Shown: positions 1-10,072, numbered from the stretch's first letter. The stretch: 64,000 nt of DNA from Bremia lactucae (GCF_004359215.1 NC_090622.1:894485-958484), one strand, 5' to 3'. Translations and numbers: made by a program. The notes: generated by a model from the sequence alone, not told the origin.

Positions 1-215
1 GGGCGTCGAACATAATTGCAAGATGCTCCTGAGTCAATTGAAATTGACCACGGCTTATCAAAGCCCTTTACAGTCGCTTGTGCGACTAGCAAGCCAGGCT
101 TGTACTCTAGCCCCGTGCCATTAAGCACCGAGCTAATTGGGGCTAGGTTCTGTATATTCTTACCACCTATAGGCTCAACAGAGCCTAGGTATTCCCCAGT
201 AGGGCGCCACTACAC

Positions 216-1229
216 CTACTGAGTATCGACGTTTTCTCGCACCGTGCCATATATCTGGCATAGGTCGGAAATGGAGCTCTTTCGACCTTTACGCAATTTT
301 TGTAGGGGGCAGGCCGGACGTAAATGGTTCGTGCTTCCGCACATATAACACCTACGGATGGTCTTATGCTGTTCCACAGCTGAAGGAGCTTCTTCTCCTT
401 CCTCAACGAGGCTTAAATCCATCGGTTCCGCTCTATTAGATGGAATCATGTGCTCGAAGAGCTTGTTCGGTACGCAGGCGTGCTAACGCGAGCAGACTTT
501 ATGTCGAACTCGGCGCGTAGCGCTATGGCAGCTGCCTCGTCGAAAGTAGCAGGATGAGATTGGAATAATTCCGTCCGGGCAAGCCATCCTGAGCCCCCCA
601 TAAAGATTGTTACTACAATTGCTTCTTGCTTCGGGTCTTGATGCATAGATGCAATAAGAGTTCTCAACTCCTGGACAAAGTCCCTTAGGGTTCTTTTAAC
701 ATGTCGAGTCGCTAGGAGCCGTGCTCACATGCGAAAAGCCTGATCAGGCGGGCCAAACGTGCTCGTTATTTGCTGTTTCAGCGAATCCCATATGGTAAAA
801 GCGTCGTTTATGGACGTGCTGCACGAAAGTGCCCACTCCATTGCTCTACCTCCAAGTTTGGAAGTGGCCATAGCCACCTTTTGCCGTTCTGTTAAGAACA
901 AGGCGGAATCAATGGACATTTCTATCTGCTTAATCCAAAAAGGGAAATTTTCTCCCTCTTTTCCCTCACATATCTTAACAATTACAGTTAGAAAGCGTGC
1001 CCTCGGCTCTGAGTCAGGTACAGAGATGTACCGAGTTGGCATAGATACCGCTAATTGGTCCTGTACCTGACCGATCAGGGAGGTTTCGCACCGCATGAAG
1101 GCTACAAGCCTTGCATGTAGGACCTCTGGTCCTGGGAGATAATAAATTCCCGTGCTCAAGACCAAATAAGGTTTTGAGCTTGTCAAAAGCGGCGCGTTGC
1201 GCTTTCGACAAATCTGGAACCTCTTTCAT
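216..1229 (-). pseudogene. gag of element A1 (capsid plus zinc knuckle), broken
   Basis: The frame starts at an ATG at 1229 (MKEVPDLSKAQRAAFDKL) and continues through three overlapping frames to about 216. The middle part (about 725-1186) has the helical retrotransposon-gag signature seen in the other A copies, including ALFLTERQKVAMATSKLGG. A CCHC zinc knuckle (CYMCGSTNHLRPAC, C-x2-C-x4-H-x4-C) lies near 320-350. The protease frame begins below 222. Frame changes near 1100, 720 and 450 break it. Gag would package the element RNA; this copy cannot make an intact protein. Confidence 0.8.
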
Positions 1230-1270
1230 TTTCGTGAGGGTTTAGTCTTGTAAAGGCTAAGGCGTAGATC

Positions 1271-1287
1271 GACTACGAGTGCTACCA
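1271..1287 (-). promoter_or_regulatory. Primer-binding site of A1
   Basis: Two bases inside the LTR edge, the minus strand reads TGGTAGCACTCGTAGTC. The first nine bases are complementary to a tRNA 3' end GTGCTACCA. The same site follows every A and B 5' LTR in the window. I cannot name the tRNA. Confidence 0.7.
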
Positions 1288-1289
1288 GG

Positions 1290-1750
1290 TGTAGCGGAGC
1301 TACCTCGCTCCTAAAGTCAGAGGAAGACTTTCAGACTCAGAGTGTCACTTAGTTTTGTTGAACTAATGGACTAACAACTCAGGGAGTCGTACAAGCTCTT
1401 AAAGTTTAAGGAATCCTAGTTCAATGGGATTCAGGGGTCCGTGGAACGAAGTGGCAACTAGTGCCCAAGAGGATATACCTGAGAAAGGCTTCTATCTCTT
1501 ACAGATCAATGCGCAAGCCTTAGAAAGACACTTAACGCTTTAAGATCAAAAGGGGAACTACACTTTATTTAATTATTTAAATTTAAAATCTTATCTTAGC
1601 TAATATAAATCGACTTTGGCCGCCAGATTTAATTCTGGCGGCGAACACATTTGTTACCCATAATTAATGGGATTTAAGTAAATAACTATTTTAAAATTAG
1701 ATAAAAGATACCTTAACAACGGATCTCCAACCGATGTGTGCCCCATTACA
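1290..1750 (-). repeat. 5' LTR of A1 (family A)
   Basis: On the minus strand it starts TGTAATGGGGCACAC at 1750 and ends GCTCCGCTACA at 1290, about 461 bp, with TG...CA ends. A GC-rich hairpin whose loop holds the TATA-like AT tract lies at about 1618-1645. It matches the LTRs at 9599, 16353, 23118 and 36834. Confidence 0.85.
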
Positions 1751-1878
1751 GTTGTGCGGTGCGCATGGAGGCGCCATACTTAGTGAGTGATTAATATATT
1801 AAGTTCAGTAGTAGATAGAAGATCGTTACGTAAGAAACTAAATATATGAATATTGTTTTACTTTTCCCCAATTATGAT
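1751..1878. other. Spacer between A1 and B1, resembling LTR family C
   Basis: About 128 bp lie between the A1 and B1 LTRs. Part of it (GGCGCCATACTTAG and a following GTAGATAGAAGATCGTTACG) recurs in similar form near 56960-57050, next to family C LTR-like sequence, so this is probably an LTR scrap. No gene is seen. Confidence 0.45.
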
Positions 1879-2316
1879 TGTAATGGGGTGTATCGTTACA
1901 TGAAAATTACACTTAAAGTTTGTTAATTAATATATTATCCAGAAGGTAGATAATGCTTGGAGAATACTACATTATGTAGCAATATTTTAAAGTCTTATCC
2001 GTTAATAGATATAGACCATTATATTTACTTGCTCCGCGGTCCAGTCAGCGCTGGACGCGCGCAAAGAGAAAGACAGAAAAGATTATTAGTACATATTTGT
2101 ATTATTTTATGATAAAGTTTGTTTTAAGCAGATAGACAAGAAGAACTTAATTATACTAATACAGTTTTTAATTAACCCAATTTAAAGCAAGTGTTTTAAA
2201 GAGAAGACTTCCTCTGCACGTACTAGTGTACGTGAAGTGACGTGAGGCACCACTCGCACTGAGGCAGTGCGAAGTGGACTTGTACTGAAGCAGTACAAGT
2301 CGTAGTACCCGTTACA
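1879..2316 (+). repeat. 5' LTR of B1 (family B)
   Basis: It runs from TGTAATGGGGTGTATCG to GTAGTACCCGTTACA, 438 bp, with inverted ends TGTAA/TTACA. Two consecutive stem-loops near the 3' end (CGCACT-GAGGC-AGTGCG and TTGTACT-GAAGC-AGTACAA) recur in the B2 and B3 LTRs. The LTRs at 31448-31885 and 49088-49525 have the same length and order. Confidence 0.85.
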
Positions 2317-2318
2317 CC

Positions 2319-2327
2319 TGGTAGCAC
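2319..2327 (+). promoter_or_regulatory. Primer-binding site of B1
   Basis: TGGTAGCAC follows the LTR after a CC spacer. It is the same nine-base core as in family A, so both families probably use the same tRNA primer. Confidence 0.65.
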
Positions 2328-2352
2328 TTTTTAGTCCTTCCAAATACCACAG

Positions 2353-2392
2353 TTCCATCATCTAACATGTCCATGTTAGATGATAATGGAAG
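2353..2392 (+). other. Leader hairpin of B1
   Basis: A near-perfect inverted repeat (left arm TTCCATCATCTAACATG, 2-nt centre) lies between the primer-binding site and gag. A larger, doubled version is present at the same place in B3 (48968-49048). It may be a dimerisation or packaging structure in the RNA; that is inference. Confidence 0.5.
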
Positions 2393-2458
2393 TACGCATC
2401 ACGTTTTGCGTGATAGCACTTTTTTCTAAGTGACATAGAAAGGAGTGCGGTCGAACGA

Positions 2459-3491
2459 ATGAGTTCGACCGTAGAGAACGATGCCATCTTGGCCATGCTG
2501 TCCGATTTGGACAGAGATGCCCTCCATTCAGCCATCGCCAAGTTCATCCAACATGAACTTGACGAGGCGAAGGAGAAGGTAGCCTTGCTTAATAGCAAGT
2601 CTCTTAACAGGCAGAACTGTTGAGGTTACAGCAGGTACAGATCCCTGAACCTGGGATGACGCACACGCGTCGTCCGGAAACCTTAAAGATTGACATCTCT
2701 AAGTATAGGGGAGTCGAAAAGACTCCCTCTTGAGATTGTTTGTCGAGTTGGACGATGCCATAAGGGCTCGTCGCATCGTCGAAGAGCAAATGCAAGTCGC
2801 ATTTGCTCAGTCAATTTTGGCAGGTCGTGCCAAACCTTGGGCACTTAGGCCAAAAGTTGCGCGACCATCTGTCTTTGAGTCGCTAGAGGCTTTTAAAACC
2901 CGGATAAAAGAGACGTTTGAGCCGCCTAGGGCTGTGTTCAGAGCTTCTGATACTCAAGCAAGGCAAGCGCGATGCTCACGCTTGTGCTTGGCACATACGT
3001 ATCTTAGCGAGTTGTACCACTAACAACTTAATTCATGAACACACGTTGATTACGGTGTTCATGCAGGTCTTACGGATGGTCCCGTAAAGACCCACCTGTT
3101 CCGCCTGGAACTGGATACGCTTGAACAAGCAATATCCGTTACGGATAAGGAGGACTTTAGCTTGAGACAGGCTCAAGCTAGTTCGTCATCATATCGTCCT
3201 CCAAGAAGACACGAGCTTGGAGGTCCAAAACCGATGGACTTCTCTTATGTCGAAAGTGAGAAATCTCGCTTTTCGAACAGTAAGCGGTTGCAGAAATGCA
3301 ATCGCTGTCAAACGTTAGTACACTACGCTCATGAGTGTAGTGCTTCACGCCCAGTACGGAGAGGTACTGAACGTAATTATGGACCGAATGCTAAAAGGGC
3401 AACGGTCTGTTCCGACGTTGTCGCGAAATCACAACAGCGAGGCGGCCGCCAAAAAACGGTTGGGGTCAGTAGGGGCGCAACGCCCTACTGA
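2459..3491 (+). pseudogene. gag of B1, broken
   Basis: An ATG at 2459 opens MSSTVENDAILAMLSDLDRD and meets a stop at about 2621. The capsid-like core follows in another frame at 2730-3023. A basic linker with CCHC zinc knuckle CNRCQTLVHYAHEC lies at 3162-3491. The same order is seen in B2 and B3. The knuckle cysteines and histidine are intact here, unlike in B2 (last Cys to Arg) and B3 (His to Leu). Confidence 0.8.
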
Positions 3492-3532
3492 TCTAGCAAC
3501 CTCAAGAGAATTTGCAAATCTCTTGACTAAAG

Positions 3533-4361
3533 TTGCTCCGCACACAATCATTATGTGCCTGTGCACCTGATGATGAGGTATCCCTCAGCACCTTGAAATT
3601 AAAAGTGACAAATGATTTGTCACTTAACGCCCTAGTGGACTGTCGAGTGTCGAACAACTTCATTTGTCGCCAGTCGCTAGAGGGTCGTCCGCTCAAATAT
3701 GTTGAGCGCGACATCCCTCTAACGAGGATGACGATGGGTCTAGTGACATGCGCATCGATAACAGTGATGAAACGCGTAGTGATATTTCACGACACGTTAA
3801 GAGATTTTCAGTATGATGATGATTTCATCGTACTGGATTTGGATGACCAATTTGATGTCATCCTTGATTACACTTGTTTCAGAAAGTATAAGTCAAGAAT
3901 CAGCTTGCAGCATCGATTCGTACAAATGCCTGCCACTTGTTCATCAGATGGCCATTTGATGAACGTATTGGAGCGTTCACAAGCGTGTGGATGTACTACG
4001 AGTGAGTGCAATGGCCTCGCTTGTGGTACGGTCGTTAGTACGACTGCACAAGGTCAGTGTGATTACTAATCACCCGATAGAGTCAGCTGCCGGCGGCTGT
4101 GCGAATGCACAGGCAGCGCCGAAGGTCCACCCGTCGAATAAGCCGAGTGGATGGAGACATGAGTGTACGCCTAGAGGGCGACAAACAAGGAAGATACCGG
4201 TTGTTGAAAAGGGACAACACGATGATCCTAGGTCGAGCAGAGAGTCGACCGTAGAGGACTCGACTGTGATAGCGCAATCACAGTCGGAAGACGTTGAGAA
4301 AATAAGTCCCCACGTACTTGAAGAGAAATCTCCTCAAATAGTTAATGCTGAAGTGATTTGA
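3533..4361 (+). pseudogene. Retropepsin-like protease and linker of B1
   Basis: The first frame (3533-4069) aligns with the B2 and B3 protease. The active-site stretch reads ALVDCRVSNNF, where B2 and B3 have DCGA, so both flap residues after Cys are changed. The acidic linker continues in another frame to 4361. A retropepsin cuts Gag-Pol and works as a dimer through the D-[ST]-G motif; here it is lost. Confidence 0.75.
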
Positions 4362-4446
4362 CTTCAGCATCCCGAGGGATTGATCCCTCGGCAGCCTGTG
4401 GAATGGGATGCCAGGAAGAAACCGAGCCATTGAATGTCTTAATTAA

Positions 4447-4550
4447 TCACAAGAACCGCTTGGGATCTACAGTTGATAATTGAGTTATCTCTGAAGTTGA
4501 CTTCGGAGATAACTCAATTATCAACTGTAGATCCCAAGCGGTTCTTGTGA
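4447..4550. repeat. 104-bp near-perfect palindrome in B1
   Basis: The two 52-base arms are reverse complements at 50 of 52 positions, with mismatches only near the centre (4492/4505 and 4498/4499). The right arm is the normal linker sequence also seen in B2 (about 29250-29310) and B3. The left arm is an inverted copy of it and replaces the expected sequence. Confidence 0.9.
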
Positions 4551-4842
4551 GATCTGCATAGTGGTAGAATCAAGCAGATCTGCGTACTCTTCAGAGAGGA
4601 CGAATACGCAATTAGCGGTAATTTTTGCAGAGAACGAACGGTTTCTCAGCAGCTCATCGATAGACGAAAGTGTCCTCGATGTGAAGACTCCAATTAAGAG
4701 AGATACTACTCAATTTCGTGTGAGTCACTTTCACTAAGACCAAATCCTTTATACATGGATTTGATTGAATTCAGGGATGTAATCCCTGAAACAGTTCCAT
4801 GCGAGTTGCCTACAGAGTGATTGTCGTTTAAGGGAGGGGTGA
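4551..4842 (+). other. B1 linker remnant and polypurine tract
   Basis: This matches the linker just before RT in B2 (about 29050-29230) and then reaches a polypurine run (AAGGGAGGGGTGA, about 4830-4842) directly before the 3' LTR. No RT, RNase H or integrase motif is present, so the whole catalytic part of pol was deleted. Confidence 0.7.
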
Positions 4843-5265
4843 TGTAACGGGGTGTGTCGTTACGTGGAAGTAACACTTAAAGGTTGTTAATTAATATATT
4901 ATCTAAAAGGTAGATAATGTTTGAGGAATATTACTTTACATATTAATATTCGGAAGCTTATCCATTGGTAGAGATAGGCCATTATATCTACTACTAGTAC
5001 GTGCAGAGGAAGACTTTTAAAAACACTTGCCATAACGTAAACTGTACATAATGAAGTTCTTCTATTTCTATCTATTTATTACTAACTTAATTATAGACTA
5101 ATTCAAAACATGTAACAAAGTCTTATCTGTCTCTCTCTTTGCGGGCGTCCAGCGCTGACTGGAGCGCAGAGCAAAACGTGAAGTGACGTGAGGCACCACT
5201 CGCACTGAAGCAGAGCGAAGTGGACTTGTACTGAAGCAGCACAAGTCGGCAGTGCCCCGTTACTC
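4843..5265 (+). repeat. 3' LTR of B1 with an internal inversion
   Basis: It starts TGTAACGGGGTGTGTCG and ends near CCCCGTTAC. Between about 4992 and 5176 the sequence is the reverse complement of the matching part of the 5' LTR (compare CCAGCGCTGACTGGAGCG here with the opposite strand of CGGTCCAGTCAGCGCTGG at about 2037). Both flanks are in normal order. Confidence 0.85.
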
Positions 5266-5842
5266 ACTGGGCATGCGGTGATATTGGGCTGTAGCAGTTG
5301 CTAAAATATAGTATATTTATTATCTTTAACAGAGTTCCTATTTGGCAAACAGAACAATCGATGAGTAAATTTCTACCTTCTGACAAAGTCCTAACATAGG
5401 CGACTCGCAATGCTTAACGCTATCTCCAGTTAATTGTGACAATTAATTTAATAAGACTCAGGAATCGACGCAATTAATGGTAAACGGCAAGTACTTTGGC
5501 AATTAAAATAAGAAGAAGTAATACGCAACGACTTTCAAATATTCTTACTCCACCGCTAACTGTGCTATTTGCTTGTAGTGTCATGTGTTAAAGCTCGAAA
5601 TTTCTGAGCAATTGTGTTCGTTTCAGACAAACCCATAGAGTTAATAAAACTCTTTGCAAGGTGATTACAGTACTCAAGTCATCTTTTCTCTTCCGTTTCT
5701 TTCCAGAGGCCACCCGCGCTGAACCGCCGACCTTAAGAAGACTGTCCTCACGACAGTTTTATATCGTACACTTCGCTCACTAGAGATTCAGACGCGCACA
5801 AAATTGCCGTCTGCTAGCAGTGCCTAAACAGAATTATAAGTC
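5266..5842. other. Intergenic region upstream of the GH5-like gene
   Basis: It holds AT-rich unique-looking sequence with no convincing reading frame. The last 100 bases before the ATG should hold the promoter. I could not identify a clear oomycete initiator element. Confidence 0.4.
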
Positions 5843-7539
5843 ATGAGCATGTCGGGACGTCCCAGTGGCGTTGGCCGAGGCTCGTTTTCGGCAGGCCGCA
5901 GCTCTGAAGTCGAACGAATTATCGCTGCCGCCGACGTGGATACGACTTTTGCTGGCAAAAAGGCCCGCTATCGTGGCCGCCGTTCGGTACGTTATAGCTG
6001 TCGAATAGGATGTGCTTTATTAGTGAAAGTCGCTGAATTTCTATGCTACCTCAGACGTGGCCGGGAGCTCTGGCTTTGTTTCTTCTTGCCATCGTGTCGA
6101 TTGCAGGCCTGACATACTATGGCATCAAGGTGAAGGACGGTGTGAATGAGACTGTGGCTAGCAGTGAGGCTTCGGAAGAGTCCAGATTCAGTGACGGCAC
6201 TCAGATCATCGACGGTAGCCCTACAGATCCGACTTCCGATCTGGCTACTACCAACCCCAAGATGTACACAGACAGAAAATGTGAGCAGCCCAATTACATT
6301 AGCAAGAATGGGCGCATCTACGCGCAGCTTTCCGATGGAACGTCCACGCAGATCGACATCAAGGGCGTTAACTGGAAGGGCATGGAAGACCCAAAGGGCG
6401 TGCCGAAGGGTCTGTGGGACAACATGGTCGACGGCGACTCTCTCTATCGTTATGCCTACTTTTTTCATTACAACAAGTTTAATGTTGTACGTTTTCCTCT
6501 GTCTATTGACGCTGTGATGCGAAACACAGACATTGATTCCAATCTCGTGAATTCCAACTCCAACCGTGCGCTGGCTACGGCCTCGCGGTATAATACGCTG
6601 CTGAGTCTACTGGTGCAAGGTCTTGGTCAATTTAACATTGGGGTTGTATTGGATTTCCACGTTTTGTCGGCGTTGGAAGACGATCGATCCGGTCTATGGT
6701 ACGGCACGTCTATTCAATTAAAAGATATTAAGACGGCTATTACAAACCTTGCCGAAGCCATGTGCGACTCGACACACTTTAATATCATTGGCATTGATCT
6801 GAAGGATGGTTTAAACAAGGACGCAACGTGGGGAGACGGATCAGATACGGACTGGTCGGTAGCAGCTACGGAACTTGGCAACCACATGCTTACCGAGTGC
6901 CCCAAGTGGCTGGCTTTTGTCCAAGGAGTGCAGGGTGAAAGCCACAAGGACTTGTATGGTGAACGTTCGCTTAAGAACACATTTTTGCCCGGATCAGATC
7001 TGTCGGGTGTCAGCACGAACCCTATCACATTGGAAACGGACAACAAGGTGGTGTACGCACCCAAATTTTTCTCGAGCTCGTACTCGCCACGACTTTTCTT
7101 TTTCGGTGACGGGGAGACGAGTGGCAACCTTTTGAAGAATTATGTCGAGTTGGCGGATGCTGATCTGCTGGCAAACATCAAATTGCACATGAACTATTCA
7201 TTTGGAGCAGCTTTTGATACGGGCATGGCTGTAGTATTGTCTTCGTTTGGTGGTCTTGTGGGTGACCTTGATGCGACGGACATGCAGACAAGTTCACGAA
7301 TAATTGAGAATGTTATCGGTCAAATGGCAGGGTCAACAGCACCGTATCTTGCAGGGGGTTTCTGGTGGACGCTCAATCCTGACACGGCGTGGCCATACCC
7401 GGCCCCCGACAATTCAAACTCGACGGAACAGGGTCTGGTAGGTGATACGTGGCGCGTTGCGAACATGGATGTACTGAAAGCGCTGGCCGCGATGAATAAG
7501 ACCATGGACAGTGTTAAGTTCATTCCGTGTTCTACGTAG
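5843..7539 (+). CDS. Membrane-anchored GH5-like glucanase family protein, probably inactive
   Basis: Model: exon 5843-5986, intron 5987-6054 (GTACGT...CAG, 68 nt), exon 6055-7539, 542 residues. The first 48 residues are short, basic and cytoplasmic-looking. One membrane segment follows at about 51-72 (ALALFLLAIVSIAGLTYYG), then a Ser/Thr/Asp linker and a GH5-type barrel (IKGVNWKGM at about 150, VVLDFHV at about 245, GFWWTLNP at about 483), so it is a type II membrane protein. Where GH5 enzymes have Asn-Glu-Pro the sequence reads DLKDGL (296-301). The active-site His-Tyr position reads YAPKFF. The nucleophile Glu before Phe-Gly-Gly is Ser (SSFGG, near 445). The frame is intact, so this looks like a conserved pseudoenzyme and not a decayed gene. 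It could bind glucan at the cell surface (inference). Confidence 0.8.
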
Positions 7540-7706
7540 TTTCATAAGGTACACACACGCGCATTCATATTAAGTTCATTTGCTGTTTCTGCTACACTTT
7601 TTTCGTCGCAGCGATATCAAAGACAATGCATTTTTTTTACAGTTTTCCAAATTCTTTTCATTTAGCAAAAGTAGCTCAAATTCCTACTTCTTGTGTGTCT
7701 GTGTTA
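7540..7706. other. Convergent 3' intergenic region
   Basis: These 167 bp separate the stops of the GH5-like and nucleoporin genes, which face each other. It must hold both 3' ends. No other feature is visible. Confidence 0.5.
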
Positions 7707-9364
7707 TTACCTTCGCATCTTTTGCGCACGACCACCACGTTTGGTCCCAACAGTAGCCACAGCATCAGGCGTGGTAAAGGACGAGGTGTTGTTGCCGAAT
7801 CCACTTGTAGCGACTGTAGGCGCCAAGAACCCTACGGCCGAGTTTGTTGAAATTGGAGTTGCAGTTACGCTCGTAGTGGTTGCGAATGGTGTAGCGGAAG
7901 TAGCTGCGGTACTGGTGAGATTAAAGGATACTGCCTTGGCAGGGGCAGATACACCGAAATTGTATCCACCTCTAGAGGTTGGAGAATTCGACGTAGCATT
8001 TCCAAAACCAAATCCTAGTGGTGTAGCAGCAGGAGCTGCTGGTTGTGGGGTCACGATGGTAGGAGCTACGCTGGTACGGAAGCGCATCTTGTCAATGGCC
8101 TGACGCCTTTCCGTCTCACTATTCATCTTGCGTTTGATAAAAGGATTTTGAAATGCGGCTGGGTGCTTGTCGCCTTGTCGAGCAAAGTCTTCTCGCATCT
8201 TCGCCAAACACAACCGACGCATTTCCTCGGCCTTTTCGTGCACTTCAGCCACGCGAGCAGCTGCCTGCATAAGAGCAGCATTCTGTACAAGCAAAATCTG
8301 CTGAAGCTGTCGAGTCGCTGGTGCTTCACGAGCCTTTGCAGACTCGTCTCGTCCATCAAGGAGCGGTTGTAAAAGTGCCTCGACATCTTGAATCTGGGTC
8401 TTGATTACCGCCATTTTTTGCTCGTAATGGTCAACTAGATCCCAGTAGTAAGGCGACGGCATTTCAACACGATGCGTGACGTTATACATATTAAGCGGGC
8501 CGCTTTTGCTACTGCTGTCCAAGCTACGGCGAGTAAGGGTGGCCGCATCGACTTGATGGAGCAAGTGACGAACGTCCTGGCGCAAGTGCTGAACCGAAAA
8601 AGTCTGACGGTCTTGTCGATTCTGTCTTGCTAAAACTTCCTGCTCCAAACGGGCCATACTGTCGTGCAGTACTTCCAATTGACCAGGGGACACTGTCTTT
8701 AAAAAGGTGTCGATCTGGTCCTGCTCTTTCAAAAAGGCGTAAAATTGTGCTATATTGCGCATCACATTTTCAGGTAATGCCTCAAATGCTGTTTCAAGAG
8801 TAATTGGAGGACCACTACGCACAAATGCATCACTTGATCAGTACATTGTCATTCTCTTTATACCTGCTGAAGTGTCCGATACATACACTGATTGCACTGT
8901 TGCTACTGGTTGGGCTGCAGCGCTACCAGAGCCAAAACTTCCAATTCCTCCCCAAGTGGCTGTCTGTGGTATAGCTGATGTCGTAAAACTTCCGTTGCCA
9001 AAAGTACTAGGTCCTGTTCCGCCAAAGTAACTAGGAACAGTAGACGATGAAACGGCCGACGCATTAAAACTTAAGCTAGGAGAAGGCGTAGCGGAAGGTC
9101 TTGGACCAAAATTAAATCCACTAGAGGTGGAAGGGACAGAAAAACCTCCACCAAAGCTATTTCCGGCAGGAGGAGCCGAAGCTGAAGCCGTCGCACCAAA
9201 GCTCAAGCCTGACGAGGAAACTGGGATTGCGGGTGTGGCGCCAAAGCTAAAATCTGATAGCAACATTGTCAGATCTGAGTGTTCGCATGTACAAGGCGGT
9301 TAAGCGGCGTACTAGAAGAGGGCGCCGCTGGTGCAGCTGTGGTGGTGCCGAACGAGAAGGACAT
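7707..9364 (-). CDS. NUP58: NUP58/NUP45-type FG nucleoporin
   Basis: Model on the minus strand: exon 9364-9313, intron 9312-9254 (59 nt, CTGAC branch-like site), exon 9253-8864, intron 8863-8789 (75 nt), exon 8788-7707; total 1524 nt, 507 residues. Residues 1 to about 145 are FG-rich (MSFSFG start, many SFG, NFG and FGG). A helical coiled-coil core follows, with NVMRNIAQFYAFLKEQDQ and PSPYYWDLVDHYEQKMAVIK, which resembles the NUP58 helical domain. The end is a second FG/TS-rich tail finishing with RGGRAQKMRR. In the NUP62-NUP58-NUP54 channel complex the coil binds partners and the FG tails bind import receptors. The A2/A3 retroelement lies 235 bp upstream. Splice sites were chosen by frame and are inferred. 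Confidence 0.78.
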
Positions 9365-9593
9365 TAGGTTGGCACTTTCTTAAGTGGCCAACACCAACTC
9401 AATAATTTGTCGAAGTATTGTTCCATTAAACCCCTCTGTTTTGATATGGTCGCGACCGGCCTTGTCTGATCAAAAGATAGATAATATTAAATGAGAGGAT
9501 TTAGTGGTTTTGGCAGGAAAATTAATCAATGCATCAACCAATAGACCGCCGCATTGAGAGGGAGAAAGGGAAAGGATTGCGTAACTGAAGACG
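9365..9593. other. Upstream region of NUP58
   Basis: About 230 bp of unique-looking sequence lie between the nucleoporin ATG and the retroelement insertion, so the native promoter may be truncated to this length. No further feature is visible. Confidence 0.4.
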
Positions 9594-9598
9594 GAACT
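9594..9598. repeat. Left target-site duplication (GAACT)
   Basis: GAACT stands directly before the first base of the 5' LTR at 9599. The same five bases follow the last LTR at 23603-23607, as expected for integrase-made 5-bp duplications. Confidence 0.85.
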
Positions 9599-10070
9599 TG
9601 TAATGGGGCATATCGGTTGGAGAACCGTTGTTGTGGTACATTGAGTTTATGGGTGAAATACCCTTTTATCTGATTTTTAAAAAGTTAGTTACTTAAATCC
9701 CATTTATTATGGGTAACAAATGTGTCGCCGCCAGATAAAAATCTGGCGGCCAAAGTCTATTTCAATTAGCTAAGGTAAGGTTTTAAATTTAAATTATTAA
9801 ATAAAGTGCAGTTCCCCTTTTGATCTAAAAGCGTTAAGTGTCTTTCTAAGGCTTGCGCATTGATCTGTAAGGGATAGAAGCCTTTCTAAGGTATATCCTC
9901 TTGAGCACTAGTTGCCACTTCGTTCCACGAACCCCTGAATCCCTTAAACTAGGATTCCTTAAGCTTTAATAGCTGTACGACTCCCTGAGTTGTTAAGTCC
10001 ATTAGCTCAATAGAACTAAGTGACTCTCTGAGTCTTCCTCTGACTTTTGGAGCATGGTAGCTCCGCTACA
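9599..10070 (+). repeat. 5' LTR of A2
   Basis: It spans 472 bp from TGTAATGGGGCATATCGG to GCTCCGCTACA, with the CCGCCAGAT...ATCTGGCGG hairpin at about 9723-9752. It differs visibly from the central and 3' LTRs, except that its tail resembles the tail of the 3' LTR more than that of the central LTR. Confidence 0.9.
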
Positions 10071-10072
10071 CC

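Larger units (their letters stand above)
1..1750 (-). mobile_element. Gypsy family A element A1, partial (5' half)
   Basis: Reading on the minus strand from 1750 downwards there is a complete 5' LTR, a primer-binding site, gag and the start of the protease, and then the element leaves the window. The LTR and gag match those of A2, A3 and A4 on the plus strand. The gag carries stops and frameshifts, so the copy is dead. The remainder of pol and the 3' LTR would lie left of base 1. Confidence 0.85.
1879..5265 (+). mobile_element. Gypsy family B element B1, internally deleted
   Basis: It has two LTRs, a primer-binding site, gag and protease. Reverse transcriptase, RNase H, integrase and chromodomain are all absent: the sequence goes from the protease-RT linker straight to the polypurine tract and 3' LTR. 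Total length is about 3.4 kb against more than 6 kb for B2 and B3. The two LTRs differ by many substitutions, and the 3' LTR holds an internal inversion. I found no matching target-site duplication (ATGAT on the left, TCACT on the right). It could only have moved with help from another element. Confidence 0.85.

Noticed and set aside
1874..5270. Target-site duplication for B1
   Set aside because: The flanking pentamers (ATGAT and TCACT) do not match, even when the 3' edge is shifted by a few bases.
6046..6468. 140-codon minus-strand frame across the GH5-like gene
   Set aside because: It is the complement of a clearly coding frame and has no recognisable feature.
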